This document shows positions 1 to 6,896 of a DNA stretch of 13,153 bases, piece after piece; the stretch's first letter is position 1; each line of letters starts with the position of its first letter. Both the position numbers and the translations under genes were made by a program. The notes under the pieces are model-generated. The model did no database searches. It was not told the origin of the DNA and saw nothing but the letters and a program-made list of their open reading frames with translations. The stretch is from NCBI GenBank assembly GCA_041946675.1, contig JBHGAU010000071.1, positions 1 to 13,153 of the forward strand, read 5' to 3'. Source of the stretch: CAWBKV01 sp041946675 (GTDB taxonomy: Archaea; Halobacteriota; Methanosarcinia; Methanotrichales; Methanotrichaceae).

Positions 1-144
1 GTTCCTGTTATCATTTTCAACCATTCTATATTTACTATATTGTTAAACATATATAGTTATCCAACACAGCACTTTTCAGGCCAAACTAAGCCCTACTAGC
101 CGTCCTCTTCACTTTATGGTTTATAGTTTACGTAAACAACGATT
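1..144. other. AT-rich left edge without a gene
   Basis: No credible coding region is visible here. The stretch is AT-rich and lies downstream of the minus-strand recombinase module. Its one distinct element is a perfect 12-base palindrome, GTTTACGTAAAC, at 126-137, seven bases beyond the stop of the small wHTH gene. It could be a transcription end, a protein-binding site or chance. Confidence 0.5.
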
Positions 145-564
145 TCAAATTTCTAGAGTACGTTCCTTTAGACGTAGAATTTTCTCATTTACTGAATTCG
201 GTCTTTCTTGTACCGCGAAGATCCGCTTATCTAGCTTATCGACGAGCTGAGAGAATTGGGATTTGGATAATCCCATCTCTTTCTGTAATGCCTTAAAGGT
301 CATTGCACCTCTGTTTTTCTTGAGGATTTCCTTAAGCTGCAATATCCTTTGCTCGGTTTTCTTACCTCTCGGCTGTTTGGACTTATCCAGTTTAGATTGT
401 AAATCAGGAATCAATCTGAGCTGTATGAGATCTGTTTCAGAATGGCAGTCTAGCGTTGCTTCCAGCTCTTTGATCTTCTCTCGTAACTCTTTTATTTCTT
501 TAAATCCATCTAGTAGTTGTTGGTATTCGGATAACGGAATTGTGACAAATTGCGGTGTATCCAT
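145..564 (-). CDS. Small coiled-coil/winged-helix protein downstream of the integrase
   Basis: This is an unrecognised small, charged, soluble protein of 139 residues. The N-terminal half is a heptad-rich helix of Lys, Glu and Leu (roughly residues 20-65) that looks like a coiled coil. The C-terminal half (roughly 70-125) has a helix-turn-helix look, including GLSKSQFSQLVDKLDKR, which suggests a winged-helix DNA-binding domain. An in-frame TTG at 573 would add three residues. I prefer the ATG at 562-564 because AAAGG lies about nine bases upstream of it and overlaps the integrase stop codon TAA (577-579), which also suggests translational coupling. A likely role is a DNA-binding partner or regulator of the adjacent recombinase, inferred only from the operon arrangement and the predicted domain. 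No signal peptide or membrane segment is visible. Confidence 0.75.
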   Translation of the reverse strand: MDTPQFVTIPLSEYQQLLDGFKEIKELREKIKELEATLDCHSETDLIQLRLIPDLQSKLDKSKQPRGKKTEQRILQLKEILKKNRGAMTFKALQKEMGLSKSQFSQLVDKLDKRIFAVQERPNSVNEKILRLKERTLEI

Positions 565-576
565 GAATACCAACCT

Positions 577-1440
577 TTAAAGCCTAAGAAATTCGTTATA
601 CTTTTCACGGCGTGTATCATCGCACATGTGCAAGTATCGCATTGTGCTCTCGATGGAGGAATGTCTTAAAGTATCTTTAATAGTTAAGAGATCACAGCCG
701 TTCTTTATCATTAGGCTGGCGAGTGTATGTCTAAAGAGCACATGGCAATTACCGGGTTTAGTAATCCCGGCCCGCTTTTTGTAAAACATTACCAAATGGT
801 AGATATTTTTGCGGTTAAAACGCGCACCCCAATCGGTATAGAATAAAGGATATTGGTTATCAATTCTGAGATTTGGCCTAAACTCTAGATATTTCCGTAG
901 TACATCGATGGCAGGTTCTTGAAGAAAGCACACGTCTGACTTACCCATTTTCCCATCTCTGACTACTAATTTGAAATTATCAAGATCCAAATCTTCTACA
1001 TTCAGGTTACAAAGTTCACTTGCTCGAAGACATGCGTAAAACGCACACTCGAACATTGCAATGTGCTTTAGATTCCTTATACAATTAAATATCCGGCTAA
1101 CCTCATCAGCCGTGAAGAAATAAGGAATTACATTCCGGCGTGGTAGGCTAGGAAATTTCACATCTTCTCCTAGCATTGCATGATAATTCCGCATTGCAAA
1201 AGAATAATTCGATACTGATGAATTTGACAGATTCTTCTTAAAAAGGTGTTCGCGGAATTTATATGTGGATTCAGGCGATGGTTTGGCCGTGCCGCAGTAT
1301 TCGAGGTATTTGGATATACGGAGAACACAGTTATCAATTGTGCTTTTCCTCATGCCTTTGTTTCTTAAATATATTTCATAATTACTCAATGATCCGATTA
1401 TTGGCTCTGTTTCCCAATCTAATTTTAACTTTTGTCGCAT
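577..1440 (-). CDS. Tyrosine recombinase/integrase
   Basis: This is a site-specific recombinase of the phage integrase/XerC-D class that cuts and rejoins DNA through a phosphotyrosine. The N-terminal SAM-like core-binding domain covers about residues 12-95 and the catalytic domain about 105-285. Visible catalytic residues are Arg139 (in ACLRASELC), a Lys at 164 or 167, His233/Arg237 in CHVLFRHTLAS, His260 in TLRHSS and the nucleophile Tyr269 in MRYLHM. The length of 287 is normal for a compact archaeal Xer-like enzyme, so the gene looks intact. His233 and Arg237 are spaced HxxxR instead of the usual HxxR. The start is well supported: GAGGG lies about seven bases upstream of the ATG, and a TATA-like stretch lies about 50 bases upstream. 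It forms an operon with the small wHTH gene. It may be a resident recombinase or the remnant of an integrated element; the family does not decide this. Confidence 0.93.
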   Translation of the reverse strand: MRQKLKLDWETEPIIGSLSNYEIYLRNKGMRKSTIDNCVLRISKYLEYCGTAKPSPESTYKFREHLFKKNLSNSSVSNYSFAMRNYHAMLGEDVKFPSLPRRNVIPYFFTADEVSRIFNCIRNLKHIAMFECAFYACLRASELCNLNVEDLDLDNFKLVVRDGKMGKSDVCFLQEPAIDVLRKYLEFRPNLRIDNQYPLFYTDWGARFNRKNIYHLVMFYKKRAGITKPGNCHVLFRHTLASLMIKNGCDLLTIKDTLRHSSIESTMRYLHMCDDTRREKYNEFLRL

Positions 1441-1480
1441 ATTTATCCCTCATGCAACAGTCTGGATCAGAGGTTAAGCT

Positions 1481-1500
1481 GCTTTTTTAAATAATTTTTG
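1481..1500 (-). promoter_or_regulatory. Putative promoter of the integrase operon
   Basis: On the minus strand this stretch reads as an AT-rich TATA-like element (core TTATTTAAAAAA) centred about 50 bases upstream of the integrase ATG. That would give a leader of roughly 23 bases holding the GAGGG ribosome site. It is a positional call by eye. Confidence 0.45.
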
Positions 1501-1870
1501 GATTATCGTTATCTGTAGCAGTCTCAACCTTACCGAGACGGGGAGCTGGGTTAAAAGCCAGCTGTTTTGCCTATGCCTCACTTGTTTATATTTAAGTGCA
1601 TCTTGCAATTATTTAATGATCCTTCCATCATCCATTAAGCATCTCAATCTCAATCTCATCATCGTTTTTCCCGATCATTAGTTGTTATAACAATAATCTA
1701 TGTCCTCGGCAATACAGCCTCTGCTATCCAGATCTTGAAGAGAAGGGTTATATAAAAAGGACCAGCGATCTCAATGACCGGAGAGTAAAAGTGAAAGTCT
1801 CATAGAGGCCCTGCGAACGATCTCTGCATCGCTGGAGACTGCACTTAACGATTAAAGGTGGAAAAGTTCA
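1501..1870. other. Non-coding stretch between integrase and truA with hairpins and a palindrome
   Basis: No coding region is apparent. Two inverted repeats lie side by side: GTCTC/GAGAC (1521-1525 and 1535-1539) and AGCTGG/CCAGCT (1544-1549 and 1558-1563), the second followed by GTTTT on the plus strand. A 12-base perfect palindrome, TTGTTATAACAA (1682-1693), extends imperfectly to ATTA...TAAT at 1677-1697. A strong TATA box lies at 1748-1757. An 8-base inverted pair, CCAGCGAT (1762-1769) and ATCGCTGG (1828-1835), brackets the presumed transcription start. The stretch may hold promoters for both divergent genes, recombinase-binding sites, or a small RNA. Confidence 0.5.
1748..1757 (+). promoter_or_regulatory. 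TATA box, probable truA promoter
   Basis: TTATATAAAA is a near-consensus archaeal TATA box. A start about 25 bases downstream (around 1778) would give truA a leader of some 90 bases, longer than usual, which includes part of the CCAGCGAT/ATCGCTGG inverted pair. It could instead drive a separate small transcript. Confidence 0.55.
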
Positions 1871-2677
1871 GTGGCATTGATGAAGATTGCTCTGAAGCTG
1901 GCCTACCTGGGAGACGGGTATTACGGCTTCCAGCGGCAGCCCAATCTTGTGACAATAGATTTAGAGGTTAGAAAGGCGCTGGCAAATATCGGTGTTTTGG
2001 ATGGCGATTTTGAGTATGCCGGCAGGACCGATAGAGGAGTCTCGGCGCTGGGGCAGGTCATCGATTTTCAGATAGATGTGGAGAAAGCGAATCTCGCTAG
2101 GCCGAGGTGCGTCAATGGCCGCCTCCCCCGTGATATCTGGGCGTGGGCCTCTGCCAGTGTGCCTGAAAGCTTTGATTCAAGGAGAAGCGCAATCTGGCGA
2201 GAATATCGATATATTTTATGGCATCCCGGTTTGGATCTTGAACTGATGCGCTCTGCCGCAGAGCAGCTTCTAGGAGAGCATGATTTCAGAAACGTCTCCT
2301 CATGCAAGGATGATACAGTTCGAAGGATAATGCGCCTGGATGTAGCTGAGCAAGACGGCCTTTTCATATTCGATATTCGAGCTGATGGCTTTCTCTGGAA
2401 TATGGTTAGAAAGATCGTCTGCGCTTTGGAGAAGATCGGCGCTCGGGAGAAAGAGCCTGAATGGATTGACGATCTTCTGAATATTGGACTGAACTGCGGG
2501 GCACCTACGGCTCCGGCGGAGGGGCTGATCCTAATGGATGTGGGCTACGAGGGAATTGAGTGGCAGGTGGACGAATACTCGATGAAAAGGGCGGCGAAGA
2601 TGCTGATATCGACGGTGCAAAGAAGGATGGCATCGGCACAGGTAGCGAGGATGATGCAGAGGGCGATGGGGCTATAG
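1871..2677 (+). CDS. truA: tRNA pseudouridine(38-40) synthase TruA
   Basis: TruA isomerises uridines at positions 38-40 of the tRNA anticodon arm to pseudouridine in the cytoplasm. The catalytic signature YAGRTDRGVSALGQ is present, with the nucleophile Asp54. Further family blocks are RLPRDI (84-89), the FDSRRSAIWREYRYIL stretch (about 101-116), HDFRN (137-141) and DGFLWNMVRKIV (172-183). The length of 268 fits the family. The GTG start is chosen because AGGTGG (1856-1861) lies nine bases upstream; the in-frame ATG at 1880 would be too far from it. The C-terminal tail (about 235-268) is rich in Arg, Met and Ala. It stands alone, diverging from the integrase operon, and nothing is missing from the active site. 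Confidence 0.95.
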   Translation: MALMKIALKLAYLGDGYYGFQRQPNLVTIDLEVRKALANIGVLDGDFEYAGRTDRGVSALGQVIDFQIDVEKANLARPRCVNGRLPRDIWAWASASVPESFDSRRSAIWREYRYILWHPGLDLELMRSAAEQLLGEHDFRNVSSCKDDTVRRIMRLDVAEQDGLFIFDIRADGFLWNMVRKIVCALEKIGAREKEPEWIDDLLNIGLNCGAPTAPAEGLILMDVGYEGIEWQVDEYSMKRAAKMLISTVQRRMASAQVARMMQRAMGL

Positions 2678-2799
2678 ATGATATTTTATAGCCTCCGATA
2701 ACGGTTCTGTCGAGGCAGCTATGAATCAAGACGAAAGCATTTTCGGATCATTGGGACTGATGGGCTATCTGGTAAAAAGGCTGATCGAGAATTTCGTGC

Positions 2800-3363
2800 T
2801 TATATCGGCATCCCCCATAGCGGATACCACATCTCCACATTCTTCTCTATCGGCATCTCTTTCTCCATGATCGACCTCAGCCGGAACTCGAGAGCAGTGT
2901 CTCGCTGATGGTCGCCTTTGGGCACAAATGGATAGTAAGCCCCCTGCTTGAAACTGTAGATCCAGTAAACCTTCGATTCGCCTCTGAAGCTGTAAACAGC
3001 GCATAAGAGCTGAGTGCCAAAGCCGTTCTCTATCATGGACTGGCTGATCATCTGGATAATAGTGACGAGATCCTCGAAGCCCTGATCCTTAAGAACCACC
3101 CAGAGATAGCCATACTCGTCCTTTTGTGTTGTGTACTTGGTGCCGGTTTCCTTTGAGCTGATCTTCAAAAGATCCTCGATCTCTGATCGTGCCGCATCAT
3201 ATCTTGAGGATTCCATGGGCTTGAAGCATATCGCAGCCAATCCATCCGGCTTAAGTCCAAGATTCGCCTCAAGTGTGATAGCAGCAGTCGAAATTGCAAA
3301 GAGCTTGTCGGTTTTTGATTCAGGAAGCTTCGTCTTTCCCAAAAGGGAGTCCAGGAAGCCCAT
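2800..3363 (-). CDS. pspAB: PspA-associated protein PspAB
   Basis: This soluble protein of 187 residues begins MGFLDSLLGK and contains TAAITLEANLGLKPDG, CFKPMES and later FRLRSIMEKE. I recognise this pattern as the PspAB family, small proteins encoded beside HtpX-type proteases in archaea and actinobacteria and named for association with the PspA envelope-stress system. The biochemical role is not known to me. Its start codon follows the htpX stop directly (TAG then ATG with no base between), so the two are almost certainly co-transcribed and translationally coupled. That makes a partner or adaptor role in membrane protein quality control a reasonable inference. No PspA gene is in the window. 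The family name rests on recalled similarity and context. Confidence 0.82.
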   Translation of the reverse strand: MGFLDSLLGKTKLPESKTDKLFAISTAAITLEANLGLKPDGLAAICFKPMESSRYDAARSEIEDLLKISSKETGTKYTTQKDEYGYLWVVLKDQGFEDLVTIIQMISQSMIENGFGTQLLCAVYSFRGESKVYWIYSFKQGAYYPFVPKGDHQRDTALEFRLRSIMEKEMPIEKNVEMWYPLWGMPI

Positions 3364-4248
3364 CTAGACGGCCTCCATCTCCTGCTCCATCCTCTGAAGC
3401 GCTGCAATCCTCGCCTCCGTAGGCGGATGTGTTGAGAAGAGGTTCATGATGGACTTTCCAGAGATCGCAGGCACTATGAACAGCGCACTCGCTGATCCCT
3501 CAACCTTTCTCAGATCCTGGGTCGGGACATGAAACCCGCTGATCTTCATCAAGGCCGATGCCAGATTCGACGGCCTGCCGGTAATTATTGCAGATCCTCT
3601 ATCTGCTGCAAACTCCCTATACCTGGACAAGGCCCTTATCAGCAGGAAGCTTGTTATCCAGACTGCGATTGAGACAAGGAGGAGCACTATTATATTCCCG
3701 CCATCTCTATCACGCCTGTCGTATCCTCCGCCGAGATAGGGTGACCACTGAACAACCAGCTGAGCTATAGATGAAATGAACGTAGCTATTGTCATGACCA
3801 TTGCGTCCCTGTTCTTGACGTGTGTCAGCTCGTGTGCAAGCACCGCCTCAAGCTCGCTTCTATTGAGCTGGTTCATTATCCCTGTCGTCACAGCCACGAC
3901 TGCGTTCTTCTGATTGCGTCCTGTGGCAAGTGCATTGGGCATACTTGTATTCACTATCGCTATCTTGGGCTTCGGCAGGTTTGCAATTGCACAGAGCCTT
4001 GTGACTATCTCATGGAGCTCAGGAGCCTCGCTCTCTGAGACAATCCTCGCGCCCATTGATGATAATATGAGCCTATCTGAATAGAAATATTGGAGGAAGA
4101 TGAAGGCTCCCATGAAGAGGATTATTAGTACCTGGCTCACGCCCAAGTAAAATAGGAACGCGATAAAGGCTAGATAAACCACTGCCAGGAGGAACATCGT
4201 CAGGAACATCCTGGCCTCAAGACCCATATCAGATTTCCACTTTACCAT
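3364..4248 (-). CDS. htpX: Membrane M48 metalloprotease HtpX
   Basis: HtpX is a zinc-dependent endopeptidase of the inner or cell membrane that degrades misfolded membrane proteins with its active site on the cytoplasmic side. The zinc motif HEXXH is clear in VLAHELTHVKNRD (His139, Glu140, His143), and the third ligand is Glu212 in RYREFAADRGSA. Hydrophobic segments lie at about 14-34 and 38-56 before the protease domain, with two more at about 153-170 and 185-207. The length of 294 matches the family. The start MVKWKSDMGLEARM matches the usual N-terminus; AAAGGG lies about 11 bases upstream. An internal Met8 is a less likely start. It is the first gene of a two-gene operon with pspAB and diverges from the FKBP gene. 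No catalytic residue is missing. Confidence 0.95.
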   Translation of the reverse strand: MVKWKSDMGLEARMFLTMFLLAVVYLAFIAFLFYLGVSQVLIILFMGAFIFLQYFYSDRLILSSMGARIVSESEAPELHEIVTRLCAIANLPKPKIAIVNTSMPNALATGRNQKNAVVAVTTGIMNQLNRSELEAVLAHELTHVKNRDAMVMTIATFISSIAQLVVQWSPYLGGGYDRRDRDGGNIIVLLLVSIAVWITSFLLIRALSRYREFAADRGSAIITGRPSNLASALMKISGFHVPTQDLRKVEGSASALFIVPAISGKSIMNLFSTHPPTEARIAALQRMEQEMEAV

Positions 4249-4495
4249 ATAATATTCTACCCTTTGAGTTTACTTTACCAGCCCGTTAAATGATCCTCTT
4301 AATACTAAGATGTTACTCAGATATTACCCTTCGCGCGGTTTCAGTCGATCAAGCTTGATCCAGAAGGGATCCCAGCTTTTTTCGGCCGGAATTGTTTCGG
4401 ATGCTTTATGATTGGGCCCCGTTGGCAGATCAGCTATATAGTTTGAGCAGCAAATTTTATCCTAAGTATTTTCGGCGATCAAAGAGGCGAATAAA
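4249..4495. promoter_or_regulatory. Divergent promoter region of htpX and FKBP
   Basis: This 247-base spacer separates two divergent genes. For the FKBP gene a TATA-like CTATATAG (4433-4440) lies about 60 bases before the ATG and AGAGG (4482-4486) serves as ribosome site. A weaker TATA-like TTAGTATTAAG on the minus strand (about 4301-4312) could serve htpX. In the middle is a perfect 14-base palindrome GATCAAGCTTGATC (4347-4360), a candidate operator for one or both genes. Confidence 0.5.
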
Positions 4496-4948
4496 ATGGC
4501 AACTGCAAAGAAAGGAGATACTGTAAAGGTGCATTACACAGGCAAACTTGACACAGGCGTACCCTTCGATACATCAAGAGGATCGGAGCCACTGGAGTTC
4601 GTGATCGGCTCAGGCACGCTCATTCCCGGCTTCGAGGAGGCCGTCATTGGCATGAGCCCAGGCGAATCTAAAACCGTGAAGTTGCCCCCAGAAAAGGCAT
4701 ACGGAAGATATAGAGAGGACAAAGTAATAACTGTGGCCAAAAAGGACCTTCCGGAGGATGTAAAGCCGGAGTTGGGAATGAACCTTGAGGTCTGTGCACC
4801 CAGCGGCCAGATGGTCCCAGTAATGATAACCGATATGGATGAGAATACCGTCACACTTGATGCAAACCATCCTCTGTCTGAGCAAATACTGATGTTCGAT
4901 ATCCAGCTCCTGGAAATAGTGAAGGAAGGCGAAGAAAGAAGGAGTTAA
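4496..4948 (+). CDS. FKBP-type peptidyl-prolyl isomerase, SlyD-like
   Basis: This is a cytoplasmic peptidyl-prolyl cis-trans isomerase and chaperone. The FKBP core shows KVHYTGKLDTG (11-21) with FDTS, then SGTLIPGFEEAVIGM (39-53) and PEKAYG (65-70). Between about residues 72 and 117 an insert-in-flap chaperone domain interrupts the core, which then closes with the diagnostic LDANHPL (121-127) and a final beta strand (IQLLEIV). The order and the length of 150 match short archaeal SlyD-like FKBPs. The metal-binding His-rich tail of bacterial SlyD is absent. The start follows AGAGG by nine bases. It diverges from htpX and is followed 35 bases later by the HicB-like gene. Confidence 0.95.
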   Translation: MATAKKGDTVKVHYTGKLDTGVPFDTSRGSEPLEFVIGSGTLIPGFEEAVIGMSPGESKTVKLPPEKAYGRYREDKVITVAKKDLPEDVKPELGMNLEVCAPSGQMVPVMITDMDENTVTLDANHPLSEQILMFDIQLLEIVKEGEERRS

Positions 4949-4983
4949 ATCACAAGACGATTAAATCGATTCGGACTGATATA

Positions 4984-5256
4984 ATGAACAAATATGCAAT
5001 CGAGATAATTTACAGCGAAAAGGCCAATGGATATATTGCTGTTGCACCAGAGCTTCCCGGATGCTCAGCCTTCGGCGAGACAGAAGAAGAGGCGCTCAAA
5101 GAGATCAAGGATGCCATCGGAGTCTGGATCTGCTATGCGGAGGTCGAGAAGAGAGATGCGCCTAAGCCTCGCGGCGATGAACTGATTGAAACAATCTACA
5201 AGAGCTTTAGTAAAGAAGGCAAGAGAGATAACAGGGCTTGCAGCAATAGTAGCTGA
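4984..5256 (+). CDS. Solitary HicB-like protein
   Basis: The first 60 residues have the partial RNase H-like fold signature of the HicB family: YAIEIIYSEKANGYIAVAPE, then LPGCSAFGETEEEALKEIKD (24-43). HicB proteins are usually antitoxins that neutralise the mRNA interferase HicA. No HicA-like ORF (about 60-80 residues with a GS(H/D)-type motif) is visible upstream or downstream. The C-terminal tail (61-90) is charged and does not look like a helix-turn-helix or ribbon-helix-helix domain, so autoregulation is not evident. No good ribosome site precedes the ATG. The 35-base gap after the FKBP gene makes co-transcription likely. Many methanogens carry such orphan HicB-like proteins whose role is unknown. 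Confidence 0.85.
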   Translation: MNKYAIEIIYSEKANGYIAVAPELPGCSAFGETEEEALKEIKDAIGVWICYAEVEKRDAPKPRGDELIETIYKSFSKEGKRDNRACSNSS

Positions 5257-5280
5257 GGCCTCTTGGAAGGCACGTCAAAA

Positions 5281-5435
5281 ATTTATAATAGATATAGCAT
5301 CGGCTAATAAATTATCCTAAGATCAAAGCTAAGACTAAGAAGTATTAGTTCTGATTAAGACTAGCGTAAATTAAATATACCGAGGCCAGCAAAGTTAGGA
5401 TTATAATAGACACTGCCGTTCATATGGATGGCAGT
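5281..5435 (+). promoter_or_regulatory. Promoter region and operator-like dyad upstream of the NYN gene
   Basis: TTATAATA at 5401-5408 is a good archaeal TATA box and would place the transcript start near 5430. That falls inside an imperfect 24-base dyad at 5412-5435 whose outer arms are ACTGCC and GGCAGT and whose centre is the palindrome CATATG. The placement over the start site suggests a repressor operator. Another TATA-like run (TTTATAATA, 5282-5290) lies just after the HicB-like gene. TAAGACTA is repeated at 5330-5337 and 5356-5363. Confidence 0.5.
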
Positions 5436-5461
5436 AATAATAGATTCTAAGAGGGACTATT

Positions 5462-6004
5462 TTGTATAATCGTGCTGCTGTATTCATAGATGGCGCCTAC
5501 TTAACAAAGATATTAGATATCGATTTCGACAAGCCGAAGATAGATCTTGCCAAGTTCTCGGATATGCTTTGCGGAGATTACGAGCGATTGAGAACGTACT
5601 ACTATAACTGCATGCCTTACCAAAGCTGTCCCCCAACAGAAGAAGAGCGCAAAAGATTTGCAGCAATGGATAAGTTTGTCTATACGCTCAAAAAGCTTCC
5701 CAGATTCGAGGTGAAGCTCGGAAGACTGGGCTGTGTGGGCGGCGAATTTGTGCAGAAGCGAGTGGATATTGCACTTGCAGTGGATCTCGTGAGGCTGAGC
5801 TGCGAGCGGGCGATATCAAAGGCAGTCATCGTGACCGGCGATAGCGATTTTGTGCCCGCAATCGAGGCAGCAAAGGATGCAGGAGTGCTCACCGTGCTAT
5901 ACTACTCCCCAAGCTCCATCCATGATGAACTCCTCTCGGCCGTAGATGAGAGCTTCGTAATAGGATGGGATCTTATAAGGCAGGTCGAAAGAGGAGGATC
6001 ATAA
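5462..6004 (+). CDS. NYN/PIN-like nuclease domain protein (LabA/DUF88 type)
   Basis: This is a single-domain protein of 180 residues of the NYN family, PIN-fold proteins presumed to be metal-dependent ribonucleases. The acidic residues expected for the metal site are Asp10 in AAVFIDGAYL, Asp102 and Asp108 in KRVDIALAVDLV, and Asp127/Asp129 in VIVTGDSDFVPAI. The following strand, GVLTVLYYSP, completes the Rossmann-like core. The start is TTG: GAGGG lies about seven bases upstream and the reading frame begins directly in the first beta strand, so a later start is unlikely. It has its own promoter with a dyad. It ends two bases from the stop of the convergent Toprim gene. The RNA target is unknown. 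Confidence 0.9.
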   Translation: MYNRAAVFIDGAYLTKILDIDFDKPKIDLAKFSDMLCGDYERLRTYYYNCMPYQSCPPTEEERKRFAAMDKFVYTLKKLPRFEVKLGRLGCVGGEFVQKRVDIALAVDLVRLSCERAISKAVIVTGDSDFVPAIEAAKDAGVLTVLYYSPSSIHDELLSAVDESFVIGWDLIRQVERGGS

Positions 6005-6006
6005 GG

Positions 6007-6885
6007 CTAATGTCCCCCTTTAAGATCCATCAGAAGCTGCCCGTTATCGGATTTATCGATCTTCGATAAAGCATCATCTACGAAACCTGCTATGCCTCCC
6101 GGATAATGCGCCTCCAATGCATCAAGCTCCGACATTTTTCTCGGGTTCAGCCGGTAGGGCTCGACATATTTCTTATAATCGGCCTCATCAATACCTCTAC
6201 TCCGCTCACCAGTGACCTGAGGGATTCCCAAATTCAGAACCTGTTCGGGAGTAAGGGCAATGCGCTTCAGGCGGAGATCCCATTCGCCTGCTGGCTTTTC
6301 TTTTCCGATTTCTGCTGCGAGATCTCTGCAGAAGTGAAGGCTGGAAGCGCTCAGATCGGAGAGGCATAGGATAATAGTAGCATCTCCAGCGCGACGATAA
6401 AGATCCTCAATGGCTACACTTGATGGCCTGCCATCGACAGAGACGAGTGTTGCTCCATGCTTATCACATACAGGCTGCAGGATCGGATTGAATGCCGATT
6501 TGTTATGCCATACTTCGATGCGATAAGGCCTGTCCCCCTCAGATCCAGGCGCGAAGATATGTTCGCCAGGAAATTCCTCCAGAATAGCATCCTCCGGAAT
6601 GAAGCTGAGCTTCCTGGCCCTGCTTACCCATTTCGCGAGGCGCTCTCCATCGCTCTCATGATAGGGCCTTGTAATCCTGATCTCGCCAACAAATTTTCCA
6701 CAAATGGGATAATCCTGCTCTTTTCTTTTTAGCGCATAATAGAAAAGTCCCCTGATTGTAGTCCTCTGTCTACCGGTTTCTTTAACGAAGTCACCATACG
6801 CTTTGGCCACCCACCTGGACTTCGTCCTATCCGTTTCAGTATCTACGAATGGCTCTGGTATCATGTCTTTTAGTGCAATTGTCAC
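6007..6885 (-). CDS. Stand-alone Spo11/topoisomerase VI-A-like Toprim protein
   Basis: I read this as a distant relative of the DNA-cleaving A subunit of topoisomerase VI/Spo11, or of phage and bacterial stand-alone Toprim proteins. Residues 42-52 (TTIRGLFYYAL) resemble the T-x-R-x-[LI]-[FY]-Y block that carries the catalytic tyrosine (Tyr49 or Tyr50). The Toprim part follows with Glu124 in YRIEVWHNKSAFNPIL, the strand TLVSVDGRPSS (146-156) and CLSDLSASSLHF (174-185). ALTPEQVLNLGIP (210-222) and ELDALEAHYPGGI (253-265) are blocks I associate with phage-type Toprim proteins. The usual DxD of Toprim reads SDLSAS, so the second acid is replaced. The start GTG at 6885 has no clear ribosome site; ATG at 6864 is an alternative. 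It is the last gene of the uvsE run. No B subunit (ATPase) is nearby. Family placement is from recalled motifs. Confidence 0.75.
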   Translation of the reverse strand: MTIALKDMIPEPFVDTETDRTKSRWVAKAYGDFVKETGRQRTTIRGLFYYALKRKEQDYPICGKFVGEIRITRPYHESDGERLAKWVSRARKLSFIPEDAILEEFPGEHIFAPGSEGDRPYRIEVWHNKSAFNPILQPVCDKHGATLVSVDGRPSSVAIEDLYRRAGDATIILCLSDLSASSLHFCRDLAAEIGKEKPAGEWDLRLKRIALTPEQVLNLGIPQVTGERSRGIDEADYKKYVEPYRLNPRKMSELDALEAHYPGGIAGFVDDALSKIDKSDNGQLLMDLKGGH

Positions 6886-6896
6886 TACAAGTATTA

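Noticed and set aside
2721..2870. A 49-residue plus-strand ORF after truA
   Set aside because: Its second half is antisense to pspAB and reads as a low-complexity Ser/Pro stretch; no ribosome site.
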